Assembly: GCF_001647285.1 (NCBI RefSeq)
Contig: NZ_LRML01000022.1
Span: 1 to 52,480 of the forward strand
Reading direction: 5' to 3'
DNA from: Rufibacter roseus
Lineage (GTDB): Bacteria; Bacteroidota; Bacteroidia; Cytophagales; Hymenobacteraceae
DNA: 52,480 bases
Shown: one piece after another, positions 25,651 through 34,142 of the stretch
How the letters are laid out: every line of letters begins with the position of its first letter
Numbering within the stretch: position 1 is the first letter of the stretch
The notes under the pieces: generated by a model
The model's database searches: none
Told to the model about the DNA's origin: nothing
What the model saw: only the letters and a program-made list of their open reading frames with translations
Translations under genes and position numbers: made by a program

Positions 25651-26736
25651 TTAGTTGCTCGTAAATTTTTGTTTCAGTTTTTTAACCCAACCGGGTTCAC
25701 CTAATTCATCTTCTAATAAGAAGCCATACGGTTTCAAGGGGGAAACATGCTGACAAATAATTCTGATAACGGCAAACATAGGTACAAACAGAACCATGCC
25801 GGCAACGCCCCACAGCATTTGACCCAGCACAATGGCCACCACAGTGAATATTGGGCTTAAGTCCATTTTGGCACCCATCACCAGTGGTTCAATAATATTG
25901 TTATCTATGGTCTGGGCAGCGGCTAAAATGGCAACAACAGGTATAATCATGCCGGTAGACCCGCTCACAAATGACATGAGTATAGGAAACAAGCCACCCA
26001 CAAACGCACCAATGTAGGGTACTATGGTGGGTAGAACGGCAATGACACTTAAAAGAAGGGCGTTGTCTAACCCTATAATAGAAAACCCGATGCTGTAACA
26101 CACCCACAGAAAAAGCATGGAAATAACCCGCCCTATCAGGTACTGAGAAGAGACTTGAGTTATTTCCTCAATCGTTTTCTTGGTCTCCATGGAATTTTCA
26201 GAAGAGAAAAGCCGAAGCAGGAATTCCTGATACTTCTCCCGTCTCCACATTAGGAAGAACATGTATAAAATTACCAGAACAAATGACGTTATAAGACCCA
26301 GCGCCCCGCTTAAAAATGTTTTCACGTACGTGTTAACCGATTGGGAAAGCTTTGAGATTTGCTCTTGCATGAACTTCAGCTGTTCCTCTGGGGCTACGCC
26401 AAACTGTTGCTGAATCCATTGCTGTACATTGGATAAAGTTTCTTGCAACTTCTTCTGAATTTGAGGGAGATCCTGAGAAAAAGAAGCCGCCTGCAAAGAG
26501 ATAGCCAGCAAGACAGCAGCAATAAACAATATAATAAGTAAGATGCAGATAAGGGTAGCCCACACACGACCTATGCCTTTTCGTTCCAGCCAATTACTGA
26601 CAGGCGTCATGAGCATGGAAAGCAGAATGGCAAAAAACAGCGGGATAAAGAAAAGCCGACCATAATAAAGCGCCACAATGAGCAGGATGCCGAAAAGCAA
26701 CACCGCACAGGCATGATAAATGGAGACGTTTTTCAT
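25651..26736 (-). CDS. AI-2E family transporter
   Basis: The 361-residue protein has paired N-terminal hydrophobic segments, a soluble amphipathic region rich in Gln (about 80-140), and a C-terminal bundle with GLDNALLLSVIAVLPTIVPYIGAFVGGLFPI and NNIIEPLVMGAKMDLSP, the hallmarks of the AI-2E/TqsA/PerM family. These inner-membrane proteins export or exchange small molecules or Na+/H+. Export of autoinducer-2 is only established for some members. It stands alone between gaps. Confidence 0.88.
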   Translation of the reverse strand: MKNVSIYHACAVLLFGILLIVALYYGRLFFIPLFFAILLSMLMTPVSNWLERKGIGRVWATLICILLIILFIAAVLLAISLQAASFSQDLPQIQKKLQETLSNVQQWIQQQFGVAPEEQLKFMQEQISKLSQSVNTYVKTFLSGALGLITSFVLVILYMFFLMWRREKYQEFLLRLFSSENSMETKKTIEEITQVSSQYLIGRVISMLFLWVCYSIGFSIIGLDNALLLSVIAVLPTIVPYIGAFVGGLFPILMSFVSGSTGMIIPVVAILAAAQTIDNNIIEPLVMGAKMDLSPIFTVVAIVLGQMLWGVAGMVLFVPMFAVIRIICQHVSPLKPYGFLLEDELGEPGWVKKLKQKFTSN

Positions 26737-26886
26737 AGTTGTAGCTTAAGCAAGGTACGCCGTGACACGGAGACGGCGAAGCATGTCTAAAATTCTAGGC
26801 TGTTGCATCGGCTCGTCTTGCCAATCCTTTATACTAATTACAGGCACTGGGGTTTATAAAGGCGCTGCTTAGCGTGCAAAAGGTCA

Positions 26887-26926
26887 CTGTTTTTGGGCTG
26901 ATTTGAAGAAAACAAGCCTAAAAGAG
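26887..26926. repeat. Palindromic repeat family A
   Basis: CTGTTTTTGGGCTGATTT and AAAACAAGCCTAAAAGAG keep the family layout with one weak arm. Confidence 0.6.
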
Positions 26927-27130
26927 GAAATAGATAACTGCTGGGAAAAGGGGCAGGCTACTGTTTTTAAAGGAAGTAAACTGATACATTGAGGTCGGTG
27001 CATGGGAACAATTTGTTCAAGGGATTGCTGCAATACCCGCAGCCTTAATCAAAGTAAAACTACTCAGGCTTATATTTGATTGGTGACATATACCACTCTA
27101 TTGCCAGTGATCTTAAAAACAATAAAACTC

Positions 27131-27174
27131 ATAAACAGTAACGCAGACAGCATATTGCCTGCGTTACTGTTTAT
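27131..27174 (-). terminator. Hairpin terminator of the minus-strand sugar dehydrogenase
   Basis: ATAAACAGTAACGCAG pairs perfectly with CTGCGTTACTGTTTAT around a 12-base loop, 10 bases beyond the stop codon of the gene at 27184-28350. The T tract is weak. Confidence 0.7.
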
Positions 27175-27183
27175 AAAGATAAA

Positions 27184-28350
27184 TTACTTTGGACGCTTTC
27201 TGCCGCTCAGCGGACTTATGCGGAGTATTTTTCCTTTATCATCATCAGTGAGAACATAAATGGTTCCGTCTGGAGCCTGCTCTACATCACGCACACGCAC
27301 GGTTAACGGAATGCGCTCTACTTCCTTTGCCTGTTTACCATTCATTTGCACCCGCACAAGTCCTGAACTAGTTAAACCGCCAATCAAAGCAGTTCCTTTC
27401 CATGCTGGAAATGTATTGCCGGTGTAAAAGATCATTCCCGAGGGCGAAATAGTAGGTGTCCATTTAATCACTGCATCAGTAAATTCAGGTTTTGTGGTAG
27501 GGTCTGGTATGTCTTTTCCGTCATAGTGTTTTCCCCAACTTACCAAAGGCCAGCCATAGTTTTTACCGGGTTCTACTAAATTGAGTTCATCACCGCCCAA
27601 CGGACCCATCTCTGCAACCCAAAGTTGTTTTGTTTTAGGATCTATGGCGGCACTTTCAATATTACGGTGGCCGTACGACCAAATCTCATCTTTGGCGTTT
27701 GCCTTGCCTATAAATGGGTTATCTTTGGGTACTGAGCCGTCCGGATTGATTCTAATAACGGTGCCTAAGTGGTTAGAGAGGTCTTGGGCCGGGTCAAACT
27801 TAAATCGCTCGCCTAAGGCCACAAACAAGTAGCCGTCTGGTGAGAAAACCAGGCGGGAGCCAAAATGGTTAGGTCCTTCTACTTTAGGAGTCTGCCTGAA
27901 AATCACCTGAAAGTCTTTAATTTGGTCTGCTCGCAGTCTGCCCCGCCCCACAGCCGTAGAGGCCGTGCCATTCTCACCTGGTTCGGCATAAGTGAAGTAG
28001 ACGTATTGGTTTTGGGCGAAGTTGGGATCAAGCGCCACATCTAAAAGACCTCCCTGGCCAGTAGCAAAAACGTTGGGAACACCCTGCAGAGGCGCCGAAA
28101 GTTTATTATTCGTATCCAATATGCGTAACTGTCCTGAACGTTCCGTCACTAACAGTCGCTTGTCCGGCAAAAATGCCATGCCCCAAGGGTGGTTCAGGTT
28201 TTCGGCCAATGTTTCTACCTGTACGGCACCAGCTTTGGTTTGCACCGTAGATTTCTGTGCAAATCCAAAGTGGGCGAGTAACAGGAATACCAGTAAAGTG
28301 GAAATTGAAAGGAATAATCGACTAGGTTTATACAAAGAAAAATTTTTCAT
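27184..28350 (-). CDS. Secreted PQQ-dependent sugar dehydrogenase (Asd/YliI-like)
   Basis: The 388-residue protein has a signal peptide ending near AHFGFAQ and a six-bladed propeller with the family motifs ENLNHPWGMAFLPDKRLLVTER, GQGGLLDVALDPNFAQNQYVYF, DEIWSYGHRNIESAAIDP and NYGWPLVSWGKHYDG. The His in YGHRN and the conserved Arg match the soluble aldose sugar dehydrogenases that oxidise sugars with PQQ in the periplasm. It is a complete gene, unlike the fragment at 39609, and is only distantly similar to the propeller at 21810. Confidence 0.85.
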   Translation of the reverse strand: MKNFSLYKPSRLFLSISTLLVFLLLAHFGFAQKSTVQTKAGAVQVETLAENLNHPWGMAFLPDKRLLVTERSGQLRILDTNNKLSAPLQGVPNVFATGQGGLLDVALDPNFAQNQYVYFTYAEPGENGTASTAVGRGRLRADQIKDFQVIFRQTPKVEGPNHFGSRLVFSPDGYLFVALGERFKFDPAQDLSNHLGTVIRINPDGSVPKDNPFIGKANAKDEIWSYGHRNIESAAIDPKTKQLWVAEMGPLGGDELNLVEPGKNYGWPLVSWGKHYDGKDIPDPTTKPEFTDAVIKWTPTISPSGMIFYTGNTFPAWKGTALIGGLTSSGLVRVQMNGKQAKEVERIPLTVRVRDVEQAPDGTIYVLTDDDKGKILRISPLSGRKRPK

Positions 28351-28380
28351 AGTAGTGTAAAAGAGAAAGAGGTGTCAGGT

Positions 28381-28420
28381 GTGTTTTGGAGCTGTTTTGA
28401 AGAAAACAAGCTGAAAACAC
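28381..28420. repeat. Palindromic repeat family A
   Basis: GTGTTTTGGAGCTGTTTT and GAAAACAAGCTGAAAACAC form a well-paired copy just upstream of the sugar dehydrogenase start and downstream of the gene at 28450. Confidence 0.7.
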
Positions 28421-28449
28421 CTTATGTTTTAGAATGTTGATTAGTGGTG

Positions 28450-29001
28450 TCAGGCCTCTTTTTCAGCCTTTGTAAGGAAATCATATGCTACACCTGCCGC
28501 TATGGCGTAAATACCGTGGTGCAATGCGTCTGTGGCAATTTGCTTCGGCGACCATTCAGTGATAGGTTCTGATGCGTTGGCGGCCGGAAGTATAACCTGG
28601 GCAGTACCCCAGACAGCCCCAAAGTGTGCTGCCGTAGCTGCCCAGCCGGTGAGGCCGGCAATTTCCATGGCACCGCGCGCCAACCCCCAGGAGGTACCGT
28701 ACTCCCAATGGATCATCTGCGAAAAGCGCTCCTGGTGCTCTTCTTTCACCTGCTTGTTGCTTTTTCCTGTTGCTACCGGCTCACCGCTCAGTTCAGCGGC
28801 CTGGTCTTTGTTGCTGGGCACCACGCCCATTACCTGACCTGCCACTTTTGCCGGAGCGCTACTGGGCTTTCGCTTGGTAAACTGCATTTCTATCAGTTGT
28901 GAGACAGTAATGGCGGCAGTGCCTACTAAGCCGGCCAATACACCTTTGCCGATGGCGCTGCTTATGCTAGTTAGCGTGTGTTGTACGTGGTCAGTAATCA
29001 T
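28450..29001 (-). CDS. Hypothetical membrane protein, 183 residues
   Basis: I do not recognise a precise family. The protein has an N-terminal hydrophobic helix (GKGVLAGLVGTAAITVSQLI), a polar middle with Lys/Glu-rich helices, and two or three weaker hydrophobic segments (GAMEIAGLTGWAATAAHFG, ATDALHHGIYAIAAGVAYDFL). The layout resembles DUF1440/YagU-like inner-membrane proteins. It is probably a four-helix membrane protein. It stands apart from its neighbours by about 180 bases on its upstream side. Confidence 0.6.
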   Translation of the reverse strand: MITDHVQHTLTSISSAIGKGVLAGLVGTAAITVSQLIEMQFTKRKPSSAPAKVAGQVMGVVPSNKDQAAELSGEPVATGKSNKQVKEEHQERFSQMIHWEYGTSWGLARGAMEIAGLTGWAATAAHFGAVWGTAQVILPAANASEPITEWSPKQIATDALHHGIYAIAAGVAYDFLTKAEKEA

Positions 29002-29180
29002 GCTAGTATCATTAGGTTATGTAATTGGTATACGGTCTCTAAGGGAAACGTTAGCAATAGCATGGAAGCTCTTTTAGTTTTTTAATGGAAGAAAGGGGGA
29101 TATGGTTAATTTAAAACATTGGCCTTGGTTAATTAAAATTTGGCTACTAGGCTTTGTAGAGCTGACTTAGAGCTTTCGTC

Positions 29181-29816
29181 TTAGCCTCTCTTTTGCGCTT
29201 CGCCCGTCATGGGTACAAACCGAACGGGAATCAATTCCCGCTCTTCAAAATAGCTTTCTGAGTGTCTGATCAGCATAACCAGTTTTTGCAGGTTAGACCC
29301 TACCGGAGCTAAAAGGCGGCCTCCAATTCTCAGCTGATGTTTAAGTGGTTCTGGAATGGCGGGAGGGGCGGCGGTAAGAATGATGGCGTCAAACGGTGCT
29401 TCCTCAGGCCAACCTCTAAACCCATCGCCGTGGCGGGTGGTGACATTGTGTATGCCAGCCTTTTGTATGTTTTCTCTGGCAAGTTGCGTTAGCCATTCAA
29501 TTACTTCAATACTGTACACCTGCGCCACCAGCCTAGATAAGACGGCTGCATTGTAACCACAGCCTGTACCCACTTCCAGTACTCTTTCATTTAACGAAAG
29601 GCGCAGAGCCTGTGCCATGTAAGCTACAATGTAAGGTTGGCTAATAGTCTGCTCCATTCCAATGGGCTGAGCTTTGTCTTCATATGCCCGCTCACGCAGC
29701 TCTTCCGGGACAAAAAGGGTGCGGTCAATTTCCCACATGGCCAGCAGCACGTTAGGGTCTGAGATGTCTCTTCCTTTCAGCTGGTGTTCCAGCATTTCTT
29801 GTTTCGTAGGTCCCAT
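29181..29816 (-). CDS. pcm: Protein-L-isoaspartate O-methyltransferase
   Basis: The 211-residue enzyme has the PCMT signature: an N-terminal segment MWEIDRTLFVPEELRERAYEDKAQPIGMEQTISQPYIVAYM, then the SAM-binding motif VLEVGTGCGYNAAVLSRL, and RHGDGFRGWPEEAPFDAIILTAA. It uses S-adenosylmethionine to methylate isoaspartyl residues in aged proteins and start their repair, in the cytoplasm. Length is typical. A terminator hairpin separates it from the SDR gene upstream. Confidence 0.92.
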   Translation of the reverse strand: MGPTKQEMLEHQLKGRDISDPNVLLAMWEIDRTLFVPEELRERAYEDKAQPIGMEQTISQPYIVAYMAQALRLSLNERVLEVGTGCGYNAAVLSRLVAQVYSIEVIEWLTQLARENIQKAGIHNVTTRHGDGFRGWPEEAPFDAIILTAAPPAIPEPLKHQLRIGGRLLAPVGSNLQKLVMLIRHSESYFEERELIPVRFVPMTGEAQKRG

Positions 29817-29935
29817 AGCGGCAGGTTTTCTTTTCTTTTACGCGAGAGCAGAAAGAGGTTTCCAGAATGTTTGGCCAGAAGTGCTGCAAAACCTTGTTAT
29901 TCTTCCACCTGGCCGGTTCGTCTTTGGTTAGGGTA

Positions 29936-29975
29936 TAAAAAAAATGGTGCACCCCATAAGTTTGAGGGTGCACCA
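29936..29975 (-). terminator. Intrinsic terminator of the SDR gene
   Basis: Read on the minus strand, TGGTGCACCC / GGGTGCACCA forms a strong stem followed by a run of eight T, 24 bases beyond the stop of the SDR gene at 29999. Confidence 0.85.
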
Positions 29976-29998
29976 ATGTAATTGCCTAGCGTTTCAGC

Positions 29999-31180
29999 CT
30001 ATGATTGGCCTGGCAGTGGATTTGTAGGGGCTGCTACCGGGGTAGAGCCTGGTGCCGCGGAAACAGGTGGAGTTGCTACTGTAGCAGTGGGGTTGCTTAC
30101 CGATGTTCTGGTAGTGCCCACGCTGCTGTTTTGTCTGCCGTTGCTATAGCTTTTCTTGGCCTGGTGGCGTCCGTTCTTCTTGGAGTTATTGTTCATTAGG
30201 GCCACAACTGCCGCACCGGCAACTAAGGCAAGTATCCCTGTTTTCATTGGGTTAGTTTTCGCGCGGGTATACAGGCTGGTTTTCATGACATAGCCTTTGT
30301 GGTCGCCCCTGATGTTGCCGTCATTGCCTGGGCTGTGGAGAGAACCTTCCTTGTTCCAGGCAGCTTCGTCGCGTAATTGTTGCTTTGACATGATTTTTGA
30401 GTTCACCCAATCCATGGCGCCTGGGAACCGTTTGTTCAAGGCACTCATGATCTTGGCGCCGCCGCCCACCATTATGTCGCGTGAAGGATGCTCTGCGGCA
30501 TAAAGAATGGCATCAGCTACTTCTTCTGGAACATATACCGGTGCCGGAAGGGTAGGCGCCTTATCTGTATAGTTTTTGGCGTGTTCTGGATAAGGGGTGT
30601 CAATACCTGCGGGCTTGATCAACGTGACAGAAACGGGTGCTTTGTCCTCCATTAACTCAACCCGAAGAGCATCAGTAAATCCTTTCACGGCGTGTTTACT
30701 GGCGGAGTACATTCCCTGAAGCGGAATGGCTATGTCAGACACTTCACTTCCTAAGTTTATAATGGCGCCGCCTTTGTGTCTTAGGTGCTGAGCCGCAACC
30801 TGAGAGCCGTAGACAATGCCCCAAAAGTTGGTGTCAAATAAACGGCGATTGTCTTCGTCGCTCACCTCGTCTATGCGGCCATAGATTGAAACGCCTGCGT
30901 CATTTACCCAAGTGTCAAAACCACCGCATTCAGTTATGGCTACGTCGGCTATCCACTGTACTTCTTCTTTGCGCCCCACATCGGCCACGCAATGGAAAGC
31001 CTTGCCGCCTTCGGCTCTTATTTGCTGTTCAATTTCTTGCAGAGCTTCACGGTTACGGGAGGCTAGTATAACGGTAGCGCCCCTTTTTGCTGCTTCTTTG
31101 GCAGTAGCGAGCCCTATTCCACTAGAGGCTCCGGTTATGACAATTACCTGCTCTTTCAGAGGTTTTAATGAGATAGACAT
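29999..31180 (-). CDS. SDR oxidoreductase with C-terminal membrane anchor
   Basis: The first 270 residues are a classical short-chain dehydrogenase: cofactor loop TGASSGIG (16-23), WVNDAG at 91-96, and catalytic Y158-x3-K162 in YSASK. A C-terminal extension follows with the segment NDGNIRGDHKGYVMKTSLY, a hydrophobic helix (GILALVAGAAVVALM) and a low-complexity tail rich in Ser, Thr, Val, Ala and Pro. The helix probably tethers the enzyme to the inner membrane. The SDR at 32904 has the same plan, so the two are paralogues. Substrate is unknown. NAD(P) use is from the family. Confidence 0.82.
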   Translation of the reverse strand: MSISLKPLKEQVIVITGASSGIGLATAKEAAKRGATVILASRNREALQEIEQQIRAEGGKAFHCVADVGRKEEVQWIADVAITECGGFDTWVNDAGVSIYGRIDEVSDEDNRRLFDTNFWGIVYGSQVAAQHLRHKGGAIINLGSEVSDIAIPLQGMYSASKHAVKGFTDALRVELMEDKAPVSVTLIKPAGIDTPYPEHAKNYTDKAPTLPAPVYVPEEVADAILYAAEHPSRDIMVGGGAKIMSALNKRFPGAMDWVNSKIMSKQQLRDEAAWNKEGSLHSPGNDGNIRGDHKGYVMKTSLYTRAKTNPMKTGILALVAGAAVVALMNNNSKKNGRHQAKKSYSNGRQNSSVGTTRTSVSNPTATVATPPVSAAPGSTPVAAPTNPLPGQS

Positions 31181-31538
31181 ATTTTAAGCTTTAGATTAAT
31201 TACTTTCAACGTTTGTTCTGTGCTTTCTTACGAGTGCATTTTTCATAAGATACAATAACAGAGGAGTGAGAGAAATTAACTGAAGAGGATTTGCTGTTTT
31301 ACTCCTTTCAATTGTAAAACTGATTGCGTTTGATCTTTGAATAGGTCTTGGCTTCAGCCAAAGTTTCCTAATGAGATCATATCGGCTTTAGCCAAGCAAT
31401 TTAATTGGGCTAAAGCCGAAGAATATAAACCTATAACCTTGGTCTAAAGAACCTAACGTCTAATTCTCACCTGACACCTCCCATGAGCTCAGGCTGCGGG
31501 TTAGAGACAAAATATTTCTTTCAAATACAAAGGAAAAA
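31181..31538. other. Gene-free region with REP-like repeats
   Basis: Short palindromic units at 31347-31363 (CTTGGCTTCAGCCAAAG) and 31382-31420 (TCGGCTTTAGCC ... GGCTAAAGCCGA) occupy the middle of the gap. I see no coding sequence. Confidence 0.6.
31347..31420. repeat. REP-like GGCTTTAGCC palindromes
   Basis: Three small hairpin units share a GGCTnnAGCC core. The second and third are reverse complements of each other, so the segment can also fold as one longer hairpin. Confidence 0.6.
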
Positions 31539-31922
31539 TCATTTAATCGGATTATTTCTAGCCTCTTGCACATGTGTAGGATTTTTGGACCAGATAGCCG
31601 ACCAACCGCCACCAAATCTTTCTTCTATTTTGCCCTTCACTAGTGACAAACCAATGACGAGCACCCCCACCACCGTTTCGTTTACCAAGGCTGTGTTATT
31701 GTCATAGCCCAATACCCAAGGGGCTAATATAAGCCAGAACCCCAGCGGTATGTTGTATAAACGTACCGCTCTGGTAGCTTCCCACCACGAGATAATGGCA
31801 AAAGAGGCTATAATTGGGCCTACAATCTGTTCATTGTTTGCAATGACTTTGTCTGTTTCAAAAATGGCCGGAAAGGCCATGAGCCAGATGCCCAAAAGCG
31901 CATTGATTACTTGTGCCCACAT
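31539..31922 (-). CDS. SPW-repeat membrane protein
   Basis: The 127-residue protein has two SPW-like repeats, each a pair of membrane helices: NALLGIWLMAFPAIFE with IIASFAIISWWEATR, and NIPLGFWLILAPWVLGYDNNTALVNETVVGVLVIGLS. The LAPWVLGY..N..ALVNE motif is typical. It starts 2 bases after the VKOR-family gene and is second in that operon. The same two domains are fused in one protein at 36353, so the pair probably works as a complex in the inner membrane. Function of SPW proteins is unknown. Confidence 0.8.
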   Translation of the reverse strand: MWAQVINALLGIWLMAFPAIFETDKVIANNEQIVGPIIASFAIISWWEATRAVRLYNIPLGFWLILAPWVLGYDNNTALVNETVVGVLVIGLSLVKGKIEERFGGGWSAIWSKNPTHVQEARNNPIK

Positions 31923-31924
31923 AC

Positions 31925-32497
31925 CTAAATAACTTTTTGTTCAATTTCTTTATTCCCCCAGAAAGCTTTCCAGAGGGAGAGCCGTGCATCTTTTACGCGT
32001 CGCATGTACTGCAGGCTCGCCAGCATTTCATCCATGGCTGGGCCAATCATGATAATGGAGATTACTGCCGTGCTAAGACATAGGGTACACCAGCTGTCAT
32101 ACAACACGGGCTGTAGAGCCACAAGTAATATACTGATAGCTCCCAAAGGCCCAACCAGAACACCAAAGGCAATTACAATCCAAGGCATGGTGCGCCAGCG
32201 CCGAGTTCCCCCAATGGCTCCGGCCAGGGCATCGGCTAAGTAGCCAAGGGCGCCAAGCACCGCATCAGGTACGGGAAGGATTCGGGAAGTTTTTGACGTC
32301 AAAATTTTTCGGCTGCCCTCTCCAAAAAAAGGCTCCCACACATCGGCTACAATATTCAGCTGAAATAGAGATAAGTAAGTGGCAATGCCAAAACCTACCA
32401 TAGCCATTCCTACAATGGGCAAACGTTGGGGCCAGCTGGCGGGGTTATAACTCCAGCCAGGTGGTATGCCATCATCAGTAAGTTTTTTGTTTGTCAT
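31925..32497 (-). CDS. VKOR-family protein lacking the loop cysteines
   Basis: The 190-residue protein has four or five membrane helices and the VKOR core, with the redox motif C137-T-L-C140 in DSWCTLC. The preceding loop, which in classical VKOR carries one or two shuttle cysteines, reads SRKILTSKTSRILPVPDAVLG and has none. It starts with the segment PPGWSYNPASWPQR, shared almost word for word with the large fusion at 36353. VKOR proteins reoxidise disulfide-forming partners using quinone; with only one Cys pair this member may use a different partner or have another role. It is the first gene of an operon with the SPW protein. Confidence 0.8.
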   Translation of the reverse strand: MTNKKLTDDGIPPGWSYNPASWPQRLPIVGMAMVGFGIATYLSLFQLNIVADVWEPFFGEGSRKILTSKTSRILPVPDAVLGALGYLADALAGAIGGTRRWRTMPWIVIAFGVLVGPLGAISILLVALQPVLYDSWCTLCLSTAVISIIMIGPAMDEMLASLQYMRRVKDARLSLWKAFWGNKEIEQKVI

Positions 32498-32620
32498 GTC
32501 TTATTCAATGTTAAGAAACCGAGAAAGAAATCTACTTCTGCTCCAGCGCCTGTTGTTTCTGTAAACGTACTGGGCGTTATATCGTTAGAGAAAGATATAT
32601 AACATCAATCTAAATGAACT

Positions 32621-32848
32621 ATGGAAGACGGAACTGGTTTCTTTTTAGGCTTTGGCATTGTAGCCCTTGTGCTTGCTCTGGTAGGACTTGTCTTGTATAT
32701 CTGGAGCATTGTTTGGGTGTACAATGATGCGAATCGGCGGGGCAAGCCTGGTTTAATTATTGCCATTCTGGTGGCGCTGTTTGCCTGGCCTTTTGGGTTA
32801 ATACTATGGATGCTTGTCAGGCCAAATCACCCCAACCGGACCTATTGA
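32621..32848 (+). CDS. Small two-TM membrane protein
   Basis: The 75-residue protein has two hydrophobic helices (about 8-32 and 46-65) separated by the polar turn VYNDANRRGKPG, and ends NHPNRTY. It resembles the N-terminal PLDc_N-type module (YxDAxxRG motif) that occurs alone in many genomes. It is a probable inner-membrane protein of unknown role, transcribed divergently from the VKOR operon and ending at a shared hairpin. Confidence 0.65.
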   Translation: MEDGTGFFLGFGIVALVLALVGLVLYIWSIVWVYNDANRRGKPGLIIAILVALFAWPFGLILWMLVRPNHPNRTY

Positions 32849-32885
32849 CGATAGGTGGCCGCTGTTACACAGTGGCCGCCTATCG
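32849..32885. terminator. Bidirectional hairpin terminator
   Basis: CGATAGGTGGCCGCTG pairs with CAGTGGCCGCCTATCG around a short TTACA loop between convergent genes, starting one base after the stop codon of the small membrane protein. Confidence 0.75.
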
Positions 32886-32903
32886 CAAGGTGCCGCAGGT
32901 GGC

Positions 32904-33920
32904 TTATCTTTTCCAGAATTTATTAAGCAGTAACAAGCCACCCAAAGCTGCCGCTGAGGTCAATATCTCTTTCCGGTGGAGCGTGGCCCACAGCTGCGGA
33001 CTAAAGTTGGTGGATTGGTCGCCGAAGGGTCCGTGGGCACCATGGTCTCCGGGGAGCGGTTCGTACAGGTTGTTCTTGCGGTTAGGGTCTTCTGGTTCTG
33101 ACGTCTGTTGGCCTTCAATGCCATTGTTGGCCAGAACATAATCGGCAAACCAGGGAGCAATTTTATTTCCTACCACTGCTTTCAAAGTAGGCCAACCCAC
33201 GTTTATTTCCCGACGGTCATGCTCAGCTGCGTAAAGAATGGCTTCGGCGGCTACTTCGGGCTGAAAGATTTTGCCCATTGGTTTGGGTTTATTGGGGAGT
33301 CTGCTTTTCACAAATCCGAACTGGGTGGTGTTCATGGCAGGTAACTGCACCATGGTAGCGGTTACCTTGCTGTTGTCGTGCATCAGTTCTGTCACCAACG
33401 AATCAAAGAAACCCTGTATGGCATGTTTTGAGCCGCAGTACGCCGACTGCAAAGGAATTCCTCGGTAAGCCAGGGCAGAGCCTACCAATACTATCTTGCC
33501 TTTGTCACGGGGCAGCATGCGTTTTAAGGCAGACAACGTGCCGTACACCTGCCCCAGATAGGTCACCTCCGTCACCCGTTTGTAATCTTCCGGGGTCATT
33601 TCCTTTATGGGAGAGAACACGCTGTTCATGGCGTTGTTAATCCAGACGTCAATTGGCCCCAGTTGCTCTTCTGTTTTGGCGGCGGCGTCTTCCACAGCAT
33701 CGGCATCGGCTACGTCAACCTGAAAATAGACGGCTCTTCGGCCCATGGCTTCTACCTCTCGCTGCGCGCCCTGCAGCCCTTCCAGCCCCCGGGCCAAGAG
33801 CGAGACATCATACCCATTCTTGGCAAAGGTGCGGGCAATAGATCTGCCTAAACCGGCAGAGGCACCCGTAATCACTACTACTCCTTTGCTCTTTTTTTCT
33901 GAAGTATTTTCTTGTGGCAT
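32904..33920 (-). CDS. SDR oxidoreductase with C-terminal membrane anchor
   Basis: The 338-residue protein is a classical SDR: cofactor loop TGASAGLG (18-25), WINNAMNS, and catalytic Y161-x3-K165 in YCGSK. After residue 270 comes EPLPGDHGAHGPFGDQST followed by a short hydrophobic helix (ILTSAAALGGLLLL) and a basic end (NKFWKR). The plan, including a GDHxxG segment and a terminal anchor, matches the SDR at 29999. Substrate is unknown. Confidence 0.82.
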   Translation of the reverse strand: MPQENTSEKKSKGVVVITGASAGLGRSIARTFAKNGYDVSLLARGLEGLQGAQREVEAMGRRAVYFQVDVADADAVEDAAAKTEEQLGPIDVWINNAMNSVFSPIKEMTPEDYKRVTEVTYLGQVYGTLSALKRMLPRDKGKIVLVGSALAYRGIPLQSAYCGSKHAIQGFFDSLVTELMHDNSKVTATMVQLPAMNTTQFGFVKSRLPNKPKPMGKIFQPEVAAEAILYAAEHDRREINVGWPTLKAVVGNKIAPWFADYVLANNGIEGQQTSEPEDPNRKNNLYEPLPGDHGAHGPFGDQSTNFSPQLWATLHRKEILTSAAALGGLLLLNKFWKR

Positions 33921-34052
33921 ATTATTTCTGAATAAATTAATTCTTTAAATGGTACGCCTATTCTTTGATTGTGTTTATTGTAGTTTTGTAAATCAAGAAG
34001 TAAGGAAAGGTTTAGACTCAATAATTAGCTATAGGTGCAATAGCTATCATGT

Positions 34053-34093
34053 CTGTTTTGGGTCTGTTTTAAGAAAATCAGGCCTAAAACAGG
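34053..34093. repeat. Palindromic repeat family A
   Basis: CTGTTTTGGGTCTGTTTT and AAAATCAGGCCTAAAACAG form a well-conserved copy between the SDR and MscS genes. Confidence 0.7.
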
Positions 34094-34142
34094 GTCTGGG
34101 GCCTGTGCAATTGGAGCCGCAAATTTCAAGTAAGGGTAGCCG

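Larger units (their letters stand above)
26737..27183. other. Gene-free region
   Basis: These roughly 450 bases contain one family A palindrome (26887-26926) and a terminator hairpin for the minus-strand gene on the right. I see no coding sequence. Confidence 0.65.
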
